DNA of 64,000 nucleotides from Aedes albopictus (taxonomy: Eukaryota; Arthropoda; Insecta; Diptera; Culicidae). The translations under genes were made by a program, and so were the position numbers. Below the pieces are notes generated by a model. The model was not told the origin of the DNA and made no database searches. It worked only from the letters and a program-made list of their open reading frames with translations. Shown here piece after piece: positions 43,913 through 55,333 of the stretch (position 1 is the stretch's first letter; each line of letters starts with the position of its first letter). The stretch lies in NCBI RefSeq assembly GCF_035046485.1, contig NC_085138.1:65960580-66024579 (forward strand), written 5' to 3'.

Positions 43913-44942
43913 AACTCACATCACTTTTTGACAGTAAACCTCAACCGATTTTAATGACCGACGGCTCATTCGACGCGGAATCTGGTCCCATTGTTTCCTA
44001 TTGAAAATGGTTCGGATCGGTTCAGCCGTTCCGGAGTTATGGCCATTTAGGTGTTCCGGATCGGTACACCAGGAGAGGGCCAGATATGAAAATGCTACAA
44101 AACCATGCATGCGACATATCAGACCACGGCTATTTCGATAACCTGACGAACGGTAAGCAGGAAAATACTCTCAGTCCATATCTGAACCAGTAGTATTCCG
44201 GAATCGGTTCCGGATGTCCCGCCGGAAGTGACAAAATATAAAAGTGAGCCAAATCCATGCATGCGACACATCAAATAGCGGCTTTTTCGATAACCTGATG
44301 AGCAGTGAGCAGGAAAATAGCCTTTGACCCAGCAGAGACTACCGGTAGTGTTCCGGAACCGGTTCCGGGTGCCCCGCCGGAGGTGGCCGAATATAAAATT
44401 GAACCAAACCTATGCATGCGACACATCAAATCACGTCTCTATAGATAACCTGATGAACGGTTAGCAATAAAATGGAATCAGACTATATTTAGGAAAACCA
44501 GTAGTATTCCAGAACCGGTTCCGTGTGTCCTGCCGGAAGTGATCAAATGTAGATGGGAACCAAACCCATGCATGCGACACATTAAATAGCAGCTTTTTCG
44601 ATAACCTGACGAACGGTAAGCAGGAAAATAGCCTTTAATCACAGCAGAAACTAACGGTAGTGTTCCGGAAGCGGCTCCGAATGCCCCGCCGGAAGTGGTC
44701 AATTATAAAAGTGACCAAACCCTTGACCAAATCCATGCATGCGACACATCAAATAGCGGCTTTTTCAATAACCTGGTGAACAGTAAGCAGGAAAATAGCC
44801 TAAGATCACAGCGGAGACTACCGGTAGTGCTCTAGAATCAGTTCCGGATGTCCCGCCGGAAATGGTCAAATGTAAAAGTGAACCAAATCCAGGCATACAA
44901 CACATCAAATCGCGGCTCTTTAGATAACCTGATGAAGGGTTA

Positions 44943-45153
44943 AGCGCAGTTTCGAGTTCGAAAGGGATCGCTCAAGAAACTTCTTGAGTGATTCCTGTCA
45001 GAAACTTTCTTCGGTGACTGCCATTTGAACTGTCATTTCTTCGCTACTGCGTACTGCGATCGAAGAAATCCCGGTTTCTTGAGCGATTCAGCCAAGGAAT
45101 TTCCCATGCATCAAGATAGGCTGAGAAATTCCTTCTGAACTGCAAACAGTGCT
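44943..45153. mobile_element. MITE with TTA target, PIF/Harbinger-like
   Basis: 211 bp. The left end AGCGCAGTTTCGAGTTC and the complement of the right end, AGCACTGTTTGCAGTTC, are similar, and TTA is duplicated (44940-44942, 45154-45156). A TTA target suits PIF/Harbinger. It interrupts a unit of the 155-bp array between GAAGGGTTA and TTAGCAAG. Confidence 0.75.
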
Positions 45154-45211
45154 TTAGCAAGAAAATGGTTTCAGACCATATTTGAGACAACCAGTAGTAT
45201 TCCGGAACCGG

Positions 45212-45648
45212 TGTAACGACCCGCTTATTGCGGCCGTTACTGTAACTCAGCCCATCCGTCTGTCTCAGCAAGGTCGCTAGGTTGTTTCTTAACAACCGAC
45301 GTTACCTTAACCTTGGCCAACTAAATATGCCCACTTGCATTTCTGTTTTGCAGAGCGTGGCCAAACCAAAACATTGAGAGCGTAAAGGGGTCTTGCGTGG
45401 CCTGTTTTCTGCGCAGTGTCGTTTAGCAGTGTCTCGACGTTGGCGCGTCGTCGCCGTCGGTCGTTGGTTTCCTAATTGTTCTCGGCTGGAAGCCGGGGGT
45501 GTTTTTCGCGAGTTCTTTCTGATCGGATTGATAAGTTGTAGTTGTGGTCACAATGTAGAGTAATAAAATGAATAAATGTGTTAAACAATGTAGTGGACAG
45601 TCTGAGTGAATCCGAAAAAGACCAGTGCCGTGACCGCACGGCTCTACA
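45212..45648. mobile_element. solo LTR
   Basis: The 437-bp block starts TGTAACGACCC and ends GGCTCTACA, giving the TG...CA ends of a long terminal repeat. It is flanked by CCGG (45208-45211 and 45649-45652) and interrupts a unit of the 155-bp array. AATAAA-like signals lie at about 45561-45575. No gag or pol is nearby, so it is a solo LTR left by recombination. The superfamily is undetermined. Confidence 0.78.
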
Positions 45649-45930
45649 CCGGTTCTTTTTCGATAACCTGATGAACGGTTTACAAAAAAATAGACTCAGA
45701 TCACATTAGAGACTACCGGTAGAACCCGTTTTGTATGTCCCGCCAGAATGACCAAAATGTAAAATGAATCAAATCCATGCATCCACATCAATTTTCGGCT
45801 TTTCAGAAAACCTGTTGAACAGTTAGCAAGGAATTAGTCTCAGATCATATTTGAAACAATAGGTACAGCCTTGGAACCGGTTCCGGGTATCTCACAGAAA
45901 GTGGTAAAAACAGTTAAAATAATCGATGCA

Positions 45931-46016
45931 AGCGATAAATATGTGTAAGAGAACAAAATCTTGACAAAACTGATGCAGGCTCATCAAATCACACCTTCTC
46001 ATATTACTGAGGTGTA
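45931..46016. other. short spacer
   Basis: The end of the array, then TA at 46015-46016, the left target of the next element. Confidence 0.5.
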
Positions 46017-47120
46017 GGGTAGGTAATCAAAAGTTGAACCAAATTGCAGCTTTCCGAAGTAGCGCAAATTTTGAGTGATTTTTTCTCCCACATGGAAATA
46101 ATTTGCTACAGCAAAATTTTATGTACATGAAAGCCACGGGTATAAGCTTTCTGTTAAGTGGTAAAAAGTTTGTATTTGCACCGAATTTCATTGAAAAATT
46201 CGATTATTCGTCATCAATGATTTTAATCCTAATTTGAACCATTGTTAGGGAACGTCCATAAATTACGTCACGCTTTGAGGGGGGAGGGGGGGTTCAGCAA
46301 AGTGTGACGAACCATACAAAAATTTCAGAGGTCCCATACAAAAAGTGTGACATAGGGGGGAGGGGGGGTTGAAAATGGTCGATTTTTGCGTGACGTAATT
46401 TATGGACGTTCCCTTATCATAATTTGAACCAATTTTAATCTTAATTTGAACTACTGGCGGCAGCAGCTCGAGCATCTCCCACAACAACCTATTTCGTGCT
46501 GAACAATAGAAAAACACATGGATCTGCTAATTCCCATAACTATTTTTCATTAGGCAGTGGAATTTCAACTAAGAATGTTTTAAACTCTTCAGGAACTTGG
46601 AAACTAAATTTGGAATTTTTCATCCTCCAAGAGTAAACAAAACAACCACTAGCGCAGTCTGTTGGCCAACACTGGAAGCTCGCCCCCGTTTACTAGTTCA
46701 AATTTAGATTACAAATGGTTCAACTTAAGATAACATTCTCCAAGTAAGAATCACTTAAATTTGATAATTTTACGACAAATAATGCGGAATATTATTCGGT
46801 TGGTCGATTCTACGATAAATAAGCTTTCATTAGACGTGTTCACATATTACGTGTGATACAATGCATGAGCTGTACGAGTGCACCGAAAATGTGCTTTCTC
46901 TGGGAGGAAATGGGTGAAATCACAGTGATTTTTCAATTGCCTGTTTTCCATGACAAAAATGCCTTTTTCAATGCTTTTAAAGTCCATGTTATCAGATTTT
47001 ATTACGGAAAGCTGTTTAACATCTTTTTCGGAACAATATTTGCCTAAAAAGTACGTCGAATTTCGAAATGGTTCAAATTAAGATTACAATTTGACTAGTT
47101 CAAAGTTTGATTTCTTACCC
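46017..47120. mobile_element. TA-flanked DNA element with AATTTGAACCA repeats
   Basis: 1104 bp. The left end GGGTAGGTAATCAAAAGTTG and the complement of the right end, GGGTAAGAAATCAAACTTTG, match with a few changes. TA lies on each side. AATTTGAACCA or its complement recurs near both ends and inside. It holds the nested MITE at 46248-46413 and no transposase. Confidence 0.7.
46248..46413. mobile_element. GGGGGAGGGGG-type MITE with TTA target
   Basis: 166 bp. The ends are GGGAACGTCCATAAATTACG and its complement, continuing through TCACGC, exact for at least 25 bases. TTA is duplicated (46245-46247, 46414-46416). G-runs (GAGGGGGGAGGGGGGG near 46278 and GGGGGGAGGGGGGG near 46355) lie inside. Confidence 0.9.
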
Positions 47121-47762
47121 TAAATATACAGTAGAATGGGGGTTGCATGAGAAAATTGAAATTTAATCGCATCAACCTCGAGCAAAGTTTTTCAATCCCC
47201 TTTTGCGTCTAAATTTTGATCCGACTGATTGTTCCTCGCGCTCTGTGATATGGTTCTAATTTGAATTGTATTCAGTACGAAAAATTTTACTTGCTTCCAT
47301 TTTTTGGGCATTTTTTTTTTGAATCTAGTAAGCAATGATAATGAAATATAGCCTGAAGTGTGCAGGACAAAGTTTATCGAAGACTGTAAAGTGATTTTTG
47401 GTTGTGAAATAAATTATATTTTTAAGCTTGTTATTATCGTGTTGTTATTGATGGGTCTCCAGTAATAGTAAAGGTGGTCACGCAGTCAACTAAGAGGTCT
47501 GATATTTTTCAGCTTTGCCTATAAATTGAACATAACACCGGAAATATGTGCCATCTGTAAGTTTTCCAACTCGACGGTGGCTTGGATAAAATTCTTGCTT
47601 TTATAAATAAAGTATTCACAGGATTCAGGATGCTTACTTCGACGGAAAGATCATGAGTACATATTCGACGAGAAAGGCACTATCACCACTAGGTGGATTA
47701 ATCCGGGTTTTTTGATCTATTGTGACATATGCCCCTGATAAGTTTTATCATAGCTATGTATA
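47121..47762. other. AT-rich spacer and probable 3' UTR of the LOA element
   Basis: The LOA polyprotein stops at 47763, so its 3' UTR must extend into this stretch. No tail or target duplication was found, so the 3' boundary is unknown. Confidence 0.45.
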
Positions 47763-48935
47763 TCAAGATGACGTACCACTATTGTGAGTGATCGCCATCG
47801 TTTGATTAATAGCATTAACCCAGCACGGTTCGACATTTCGAATGAACTGCACTACCGTACTGGGTGTTGTTCTCCAAATGTCAGAGGGTTCTAACAGCCC
47901 TTTGACGAAGAACTTACGTCGTGTTGTAAAGAGTGCCGGACAGTGGCACAGTAGATGTTCCGAGTCTTCTTTATCTGTGCCGCAAAAGCGGCACATGTCA
48001 TCTTGAAGTTTTCCCATAAGCTTCAAGTGATATCGGCTCGGACAATGACCTGTTATAAGCCCAGTATATACGCTTAGATCTTTTTTGGAAAGATCCAGTA
48101 TTTTACAAGTCTTAGAAACATTTGGAATAATAAATCGCCTTGCTTGTCTTGCTATACAAGTGTTTTTCCAATTGTTCGTCACTTTCGAATGTTCTCTTAT
48201 TTTGAACTCCATTCGCAAAGCACAGGCAGATAGCCCACAAAAAGGTGCGGGCCCTATGAACTGAAGAGATGATCCAAGCCTTGCCAATTCATCGGCTCTT
48301 TCATTTCCATCAATTCCACAATGGCCAGGAACCCAATATAAGTTGACCTGATTACGACAGGACAGATCTTGAAGTGATTTAATGCACTCCCAAACATGTT
48401 TTGATGTACATACCGCTGACTTCAAAGCATTTAGTGCTGCTTGACTGTCAGACAATATGCATATATTTGAATGCCTATAGTTTCTTTGCAAACATATATT
48501 AGAGCATTCTAAAATTGCTTGAATTTCTGCCTGGAATACAGTTGGATACTTTCCCATGGGTATCGACAGGTTTATCCCTGGGCTAGTTACTCCTGCTCCC
48601 ACTTTGTTGTTCAATTTTGAACCGTCTGTATAAAAAATAATCGATCCTGGTCGAAATTCTGGACCACCGACTCGCCACGAACTTCGGTCAGGGTCATAAA
48701 CTTTAAACATACGGTCAAAATTGTACTTTTTCTCCATCCAGTCTTCGTTGTTCATAACTATGGAGTTTATGCCAAAAGTTTTTAGAATACTAAGATGCCC
48801 ATTAAGGTCACCTTCCAAGAGGTTCGTAGATCTTTTGATTCTTAGAGCGCTCTTTTCAGCTTCAAATTGTATAAATTGATGTAATGGAAGCATGTGTAAT
48901 AAAGCATCCAATGCCAATGAAGGAGTGCTTCTCAA
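47763..48935 (-). pseudogene. LOA-clade ORF2, thumb and RNase H part
   Basis: A 390-residue frame. RNase H landmarks in order are IFYTDGSKLNN (about 100), VFQAEIQAILE (about 137), ICILSDSQAAL (about 160) and LYWVPGHCGIDGNERADELAR (about 200). All four acidic catalytic residues are present. A terminal zinc-like motif, CRFCGTDKEDSEHLLCHCP, follows (about 315). The Met start is not real. The frame continues from upstream ORF2 sequence in 48862-49309 through a frameshift near 48930. Confidence 0.85.
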
Positions 48936-49309
48936 TGCTCCAGTTATTGAGAGAGTCGCTAGTCTTTGTAATCTTCCTAGTTTTCTCTGAGCGACGGATT
49001 CTGTGGTTTTCTGCCATCAGACCAGTGAGGCATAGGTAATCCTGGGTCTCACGATTGCCGAAAAGATCCAATAAATCATTTTCGGTTTCAATCCCCACTG
49101 CTTACCAAATGTTTTTTTTGCTTATCCAAAGAGCATTTGTCGCTTTTTGTGATTATCTGGTCTAGGTGTGAATTCCAATTCAGTTTGCTGTCAAGGACTA
49201 CTCCGAGGTACTTGACTGTATTTGAAAGATCTATAGATATGCCTTTCAGGTATAAATAACACAAGTTTACAAAATAAAACGAAAGTCGTGAACTTCTGTC
49301 AACGACCAA
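48862..49309 (-). pseudogene. LOA-clade ORF2, region between reverse transcriptase and RNase H
   Basis: Two overlapping frames give VKYLGVVLDSKLNWNSHLDQI, the usual block after the palm domain, then PRITYASLVW-type sequence in another frame. At least two frameshifts separate them. The upstream end is cut at about 49270 by inserted AT-rich sequence. Confidence 0.75.
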
Positions 49310-49951
49310 AATTTTTGAAGCACAATTTAGTGCTGATTTCGAAACCGACCTTCAAAAAATTTTAAGTAGAACAGTTTTTGAGTTTTAGGTCAATATCGAG
49401 TTTTGCAACTTTTCAAAATATGTAATTTACTAAAATTCAAATATATTACGTTTTGTTCAACCAATTTTAAATCTTTTTCCGTAAATTAAACCTGAATACA
49501 ATACCTTTCGATCATCTGAATACAGGTTTTGCGTCAGATTGATAAAATTCAAGATATTGGCGAGTTTTAGGAACGATCTTCTTAAATTTTAGCAAAATTC
49601 CCAAAATTTTTTGAAGAAATGTATTTTTTTCAATAAGAAAAAATTAACATAAAAATTCTTTCTCGACGTTTATTTGACATATCAAATGTAGTCGAGCTAC
49701 AGTAAAAATTTCAGCTCAATCGGAGCATTGATTACGAAGAATGAGATGTTTGAAGTGAGCGACTTTGCTTAAAAATAGAACAAAAATCGAATTCAAATCA
49801 TCAACCTTGTATGGAAAGTCGAAAAAATTTCCGCTCTACTGTAATTTTTTTCCTTCGCGTTTTCGAACTCAGGGCATGATTCTACACCAAAAATGATCAT
49901 CAGCTTACCGAGTTCAAAAATGCTGTAAACTAGTGTAATTTATAGAAAATT
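49270..49951. other. AT-rich sequence inserted in LOA ORF2, unclassified
   Basis: LOA coding similarity stops at about 50005 and resumes at about 49270. The intervening 0.7 kb is AT-rich and noncoding. Its right edge adjoins the 47-base retrotransposon tail at 49952-49998. I found no inverted ends, so its nature is unknown. Confidence 0.5.
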
Positions 49952-49998
49952 AGGGGCTGAAAGTCTCTCTAATAAAGACAAATCAATCAATCAATCAA
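49952..49998 (+). mobile_element. 47-bp 5'-truncated retrotransposon tail with 12-bp TSD
   Basis: The insert AGGGGCTGAAAGTCTCTC...AATAAAGACAAATCAATCAATCAA lies between exact copies of TTATAGAAAATT (49940-49951 and 49999-50010). A polyadenylation-like AATAAA and a (TCAA)n tail mark the 3' end of a non-LTR retrotransposon. Only the last 47 bases were copied. Confidence 0.82.
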
Positions 49999-50905
49999 TT
50001 ATAGAAAATTTTCTCCTCTTTGTAAATGGTACAATAGTAGTTTTTGAAGGATTTACATTCAATCCTTCCCTATCACACCACGATGAGATACAATTTAGAG
50101 CAGTTTGCATTCTGTTTGCGATGATTTGGTAATATTTCCCACGCACTATTATGACTATATCGTCTGCGAAACCAATTATTTCAAATCCCTGTGATTCTAA
50201 GTTTTTCAGAAGATCATCAACTATCAAAGACCACAGAAGAGGTGATAAGACGCCTCCTTGTGGGCACCCTTTCACTGCTCTAACAGATATAGAGGAGCTT
50301 CCAAGGTTTGCTGATATCTCCCTTTTGGCTAACATTTCATTAATCCAATCAACAACACATTTATTGAAACTTCGTTTCATCATGGCCGTTGCTATTGAAT
50401 TATGAGATGAATTATCAAAAGCTCCCTCAATGTCAAGAAAAGCAGAAAGAGAAATTTCTTTGGCATTGAGAGATTTTTCAAGTTTTGTAACAAGCTTATG
50501 TAATGCTGTTACTGATGATTTACCCTCTTGGTAGGCAAACTGGTGTTTGCTGAGAGGATTTTCAATAAGATATGATGATTTTATGTGCTCATCAATTATT
50601 TTTTCCATAGTTTTTAGTAGTACAGACGATAAGCTTATTGGCCTAAAGGATTTTGGCAGTGTTTTATCCTTTTTATTGGCCTTGGGGATAAAAATCACCC
50701 GTACTTGTCGCCACCCTACTGGAATGTAACTTAAAGATAAGCTGGCTTGGAAAAGTTTAGTTAAAATAGGTGTTAAAATCGCCTTTCCCTTCTGCAGTAG
50801 TACAGGAAGAATTCCATCCCTACCAGGTGATTTGAAGGGTACAAAGGAGTCTACCCGGGTAGAGGAAAAGAGCTCAATAATAGCATATTGTGATATTGAG
50901 ATCAA
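49991..50905 (-). pseudogene. LOA-clade ORF2, reverse transcriptase part
   Basis: A 304-residue frame whose first residues lie in the inserted MITE. True LOA sequence begins at SFVPFKSPGRDG (50853). Motifs follow in order: RPISLSSVLLKTMEKI, QFAYQEGKSSVTAL, SAFLDIEGAFDN, GCPQGGVLSPLLWSLIVDDLL and the catalytic GFADDIVII. It ends near KTTIVPFTKRRKFSI (about 50005), where inserted sequence begins. The catalytic aspartates are intact, but the protein is cut off on both sides. Confidence 0.88.
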
Positions 50906-51176
50906 AATGTGATATTGGTTTGATTGATATAAGAGATAAAAGATCTGAAAATAATATCTAAAATTTACTCCTGGAACATCATCATCAGATCATAATTAGA
51001 TCTTGTAAGATCTAACCAATAGCAGCAAGCTATTCATTTGATCTTGAAATATCAAATTTTGATATTGTTGAGATGTTCCAGGAACATTTTTCAGATATTA
51101 TTTTCAGATCTTTTATCTCTTATATCAATCAAACCAATATAACGTTTTGATCGTCAGTATTTCACCTTTACCCGGG
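50854..51176. mobile_element. CCC-terminal MITE inserted in LOA ORF2 (AA/TT target)
   Basis: 323 bp. The ends CCCGGGTAGAGG and CCTTTACCCGGG pair. Long arms follow: a nearly perfect 60-base inverted repeat begins GATCAAAA(T/C)GT(G/T)ATATTGG at about 50900 and ends near 51152. The flanks on the plus strand are TA and AA. Removing the element with one dinucleotide restores the LOA frame from KVEWAI to DSFVPF, so a 2-bp duplication with one later change is supported. Confidence 0.82.
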
Positions 51177-52244
51177 AATCGCCCATTCAACTTTCTTTTC
51201 AGTAAATATTTGTTTGGCCAAAGTGCAACTATCGATCCTGTCTCTATTTGATCCAGTCGTTCCGCTCATTATTTCATGATCATACGTCCTGGTTTCAATA
51301 ACGCCAGTTTCTGTTACAGCTGAACTTTGGTCTTCAGTTGAATTGATTACTGAACAGGGAAAATGTGTTTTCATCATCAACTCTAACGTTTCATTTGCAG
51401 AATTTGTAAAAGTCCCATTTTCTTCTTTCAGTGTTCCCAACCCGTTAGAATGATCCTTTGCAAGGATTTTTTGCAACCTGGCGGTTTCTGGAGTATTTTC
51501 AATGCTTTCACATGTATGCCTCCAGTTAATCCTTTTTGATCTTCTTATTTCTTTATTATAATTTGTAAGGGATTCCTTATATGGGCCCCACTGTTGAGTT
51601 CGTTTAGCCCAGTTAAACATTTTCCGGGTTTTCTTTCGAAGTTTGGCTAATCGGTTATTCCACCATGGAACATCTCTGTTTGCTGAGCGTTCTTTAGCAG
51701 TGCAACTTTTATTAAATGCATCCAAAATCAAATTTGATATTTGTTTTGAACTTTCTTCAAGTTCTGTGCATGATTTTGAGGATGTTTGTAATGTGTTTAC
51801 TCCAGCTCTCAGCTCTGAATTGTAAAGCTCCCAGTTTGTTTTTCTGGGATCTCTTATAGTTTGTGTGAGTTGTTGACCAGCCTCATACTCGAATAAGATT
51901 TGCATATGATCCGATAATGATGCTTCATCAGATACATGCCAATTTTTTATTTTTTCCGAGATTTTCGGACTACACAATGTTAAATCAAGTACTTCCTGCC
52001 TTATTGCATTTATAAATGTTGGTGCTTCTCCCCTATTACATATGTCTATTTCATTGTTATAGATATAATCTAAAAGGTACTCACCTCTGCTATTGATGCC
52101 CGTGCTTGCCCATACCGTGTGATGGGCATTTGCATCGCAGCCAATTATAAACGCTTTATTTTGTTTGTTGCAGTATGCAACAAACTCTACCACTTCCGGT
52201 GGAGGAACTTCTCCTATGTCTCCCGGAAAGTAAGGACTGTTCAA
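51168..52244 (-). pseudogene. LOA-clade ORF2, C-terminal endonuclease and linker
   Basis: A 358-residue frame. GCDANAHHTVWAS (about 37-49) is the LOA form of the endonuclease GDFNAHH motif, with YLLDYI after it, and LSDHMQI (about 110) the SDH motif. A linker with VPWWNNRLAKLRK follows. Its first residues (MNS) come from the inserted element at 52233-53507, and its last residues and stop come from the MITE at 50854-51176. Between them the frame is open. Confidence 0.85.
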
Positions 52245-53507
52245 TTTATAAAACGGACAACTTTATAAGGCTATAAAAAGAAGACGCGTAGTTCAAATTT
52301 AACCACCCTTGTTTCGTTGTTCAGTACATCATCTGTCATTACAATGATCATTTTTAAATCGAATAAAAATAGTTTTATTTTATAGAAAATCGGCCGGGTG
52401 TTAAATAAGGTGAATTTTCTGATTGCTGAAAATTGAAAATATATATAAAATTACTGTTCACATATGGTATATCGTTTTTAATGCCAGAAAAGTATGTGCC
52501 ATGCGGCAGCAGCATGAGTAATAAACATTCTGGCAAAATTTAACCTCAATCGGAAAATTAAGTGTTGAGATATTAAAGTCTCAAGTAAGATTCGATTTTT
52601 TTCAATAAAATTCAATTGTAAAGCAAAAAAGGTATGAAAATATTAATTAATCAATTTTTTTATGCATCCAGTCGAAAGTGGGAATATTGTGGTTTTAAAT
52701 GCAAAAAACTGCTTCTTAATAGCATTGCTGGTTTGGTTACTGTGCGCTATTGCAGACACAGTAATCAAAACGGTTTCGTTCTTTGAAGGTTCTTACAAAT
52801 AACAACGCAACCCAATGCAAATTTTGCATAACAATAATGTTGGAAATGAAAACTTTGCATCCGATTATTATTAAATAAGGTGTACAATAACATAGGACCA
52901 ACTTTGCTGAAAAAAAATAATAACTAGATTCGCTAGAGTCGAAAATCTGCATCAATGGAGCAAAAAGTGTGACGTATTTTAATATGGCCATCTTTATGGA
53001 TTAAATGTTTGATGAAAAATGCAATTATATGTAAATTTTTCTTCTGTATCATTCAGAGAGCAATATTCTACTACTGTGGACAAATTTTTAGTCAAATCCA
53101 TGATGTTATTGCAGCACAGGACTTAAATGAACATTTTTTCATAATTTCTATGAAAATAAGGCAACTCACCATATCAAGCCGGAGACTGCTTGGTGCATTA
53201 TTACTGACCAACTATTAAGCTTTACCTTTAGTGGAATAGTATAAGATTCCAATACAATGAAAACTTCATGAAAATGTGCATATTAAGTATGTCGAAAGTT
53301 ATGTCGAATTTTGAGAAATAGCTTTTTATTGATGTTTTACGAAAACCGCTTCAGTTACACAATAAAGAACATTATGCTTAATGTTATATTTTTCCTACAT
53401 TTGAGAATAGCTATAGAAAGTTATGTAAAAAACTGAAAATGATTTTATTGAAAAATGAAAAAGATATCGCACAAGCAAGTTGTCCGTTTTATAAATTGAA
53501 CAGTCCT
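52233..53507. mobile_element. TA-flanked DNA element inserted in LOA ORF2
   Basis: 1275 bp. The ends AGGACTGTTCAATTTATAAA and the complement, continuing ACGGACAACTT, are exact for 31 bases. TA lies on each side (52231-52232, 53508-53509). The length is typical of mariner elements, but no transposase frame is recognisable. Removing it joins YVASA to YFPGDIG in LOA ORF2. Confidence 0.88.
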
Positions 53508-53509
53508 TA

Positions 53510-53707
53510 TGCTGATGCAACGTAGATTTCCGTTTTGCCATTGGTTGTTGGCACCTTCACCATTACTGCGACGATGTCTCTTTTTATAAATTCTGTAATT
53601 GGGACAATATTTACATTTCCATTTATTAAAATTGCAGCTCTGGGAGCAAGCTGCCCAGAGTTGTAAATTAACTTACAAGATGTAGGAATTCCTGCTATCC
53701 TACTGTT
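53510..53707 (-). pseudogene. LOA-clade ORF2, middle of the endonuclease
   Basis: Between two insertions, the minus-strand frame reads NSRIAGIPTSCKLIYNSGQL...PRAAILINGNVNIVP...VKVPTTNGKTEIYVASA, the expected continuation of an LOA endonuclease. It is open throughout. Confidence 0.8.
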
Positions 53708-53711
53708 AGTT

Positions 53712-55329
53712 GGCCGGGGTTCTGCTTAACCGAACTAAGCGCCAAAAACTTTATTCCGAGATAATTCAACTTAAAGTTCAACCACTCACAAATAAACAAC
53801 AGCTAAGATTATTTTAAACTTTTCCACACACATGTAACCTACAAGCCTTTATGAATCGTTAGAGACGAAGAATACATGTAAATTATTTGAAATTATTGAT
53901 ATAATTACATTAGATTTTTCAGTACTTCGCACTCAGTTCACTCTGGCAGAACAAAAACATTGGAATATGGTTTATAGTTCAGTGTGGCTGACTGTTTTTC
54001 TTTGTTTCATAGAAAACCATTCGGATTGTAAAAAAAACTCGATTTTTCATCGTTTATGAAGTTGAAATCGATATCACTCACAATGTTTTACATGAATCAG
54101 AGAGGACGCGTATATTATGGTAGCATGGAGGTCTCAAAGTAGTTTGAAATATGAACGGCGGAAGCCCTCCCAGCTCAGCTTTTCCCACCCATGCTTTTTT
54201 ATAGGCGGTGCATGTGCAGGCACAGAGCAAGAGTGATTATGTAAAATGATGTCCTTGCATGTCCTGAGGTCCTGAGATGTGAAAATGGAGCAATTTGTGT
54301 ACTTCAAATTTATACTGGTCGATGAAAACCATAAAAATGATCTGCCAAAGTGAACTAAGACTAAAAAAAATCGAAAATATTAAAGAGATTCGAACTTGGG
54401 TCCTTTAAGTGATGACCAAGCACGTTACCTCTAGGTCATTTTACTTAGCTGAAGATCAGTCGTTAAGTCTGAATCAAGTTCTAAACATTCTTCTCTAGCA
54501 TGGTTTTCGTGAAAACGCCATTTTTCGATCAGCCAAAGCGAACCAAGTGTTTGATTTTTTTCAAGCTTTATTACACTGAAACCTCCATTTAAGTCGATGC
54601 ATGACTGATCGAAAATAATTTTTACCGTGCAAGCAATGACTAAACTATACAGTTTTATATTTTTTGACAAATCTCCTTTGTCATGCGAAGTGTTAAAAAA
54701 TATAAAAGTCTTTAGTTTTGTCATTGTTTGTACGGTAAAAATTATTTTCGATCAGCCATGCATCGACTTAAATGGAGGTTTCAGTGTATTCTTATTAGCT
54801 TTGTTGTTCAATGACGGCTTCTGTAAGGTGTATCGACATAACGCAGGTATTTAAAACCAGTTGATTTTTGTATTGTTGAGAATAAATAGATTCTAAAATG
54901 CATTGGATTTGGTTCGGTCTGGCAGAATGTGATTTGAAAAAATGGCGATCATCACCATCGAAACATAATTGTATCCTCCAACATCCGTATTTATAATAAC
55001 GTGTTCAATTCTCCCACAGATTGTTACTATGAGTCGGTTGGAAGTTAGAAATTTGACGGCGATGAGCATAACTTGAAGTGTTCTTCATCTGGACCAACAC
55101 TAAAACATTTCGCTGATTCTATGGAATGGTTTACAGTTCACTCTGGTTGGATGCAGTTTTATTTTTTGTATGTTCTGCCAAACAGAAATTTTGAATTTTC
55201 TCCACGAAGAGCTGTCAGAATTACTGTATTTTTACATGGAAGGAGGATCAACATATTCTTCATCTAATGGATAAGAAAACTCAATTTTTCAAAAAATGGT
55301 CTTTGGTTCGGTTTAGCAGAACCCCGACC
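53712..55329. mobile_element. DNA element with 4-bp AGTT target inserted in LOA ORF2
   Basis: 1618 bp. The ends GGCCGGGGTTCTGCTTAACC and the complement of GGTTTAGCAGAACCCCGACC differ at two positions. AGTT is duplicated (53708-53711, 55330-55333). Removing it restores IQEPWTTNSRIAGIP in LOA ORF2 exactly. Internal relatives of the end motif (CACTCAGTTCACTCTGGCAGAAC and CAGTTCACTCTGG) recur. No transposase was recognised. A MITE (54574-54786) is nested inside. A 4-bp duplication that is not TTAA fits few superfamilies (for example Chapaev or Sola1), and I cannot decide. Confidence 0.85.
54574..54786. mobile_element. Tc1/mariner-type MITE, 213 bp
   Basis: The ends CACTGAAACCTCCATTTAAG and the complement, with arms of about 95 bases (ATCGAAAATAATTTTTACCG near the left, complement at the right), are close to identical. 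TA lies at 54572-54573 and 54787-54788. No coding. Confidence 0.9.
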
Positions 55330-55333
55330 AGTT

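Larger units (their letters stand above)
43913..45930. repeat. tandem array of about 155-bp units, interrupted twice
   Basis: CCATGCATGCGACACATC (with variants) recurs at about 44103, 44256, 44410, 44567, 44733 and 44890, spaced 153-166. Each unit also has TTTCGATAACCTGATGAACGG and GTTCCGGAACCGG. The array is interrupted by the MITE at 44943-45153 and the solo LTR at 45212-45648, and continues in weaker form to about 45930. Confidence 0.82.
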
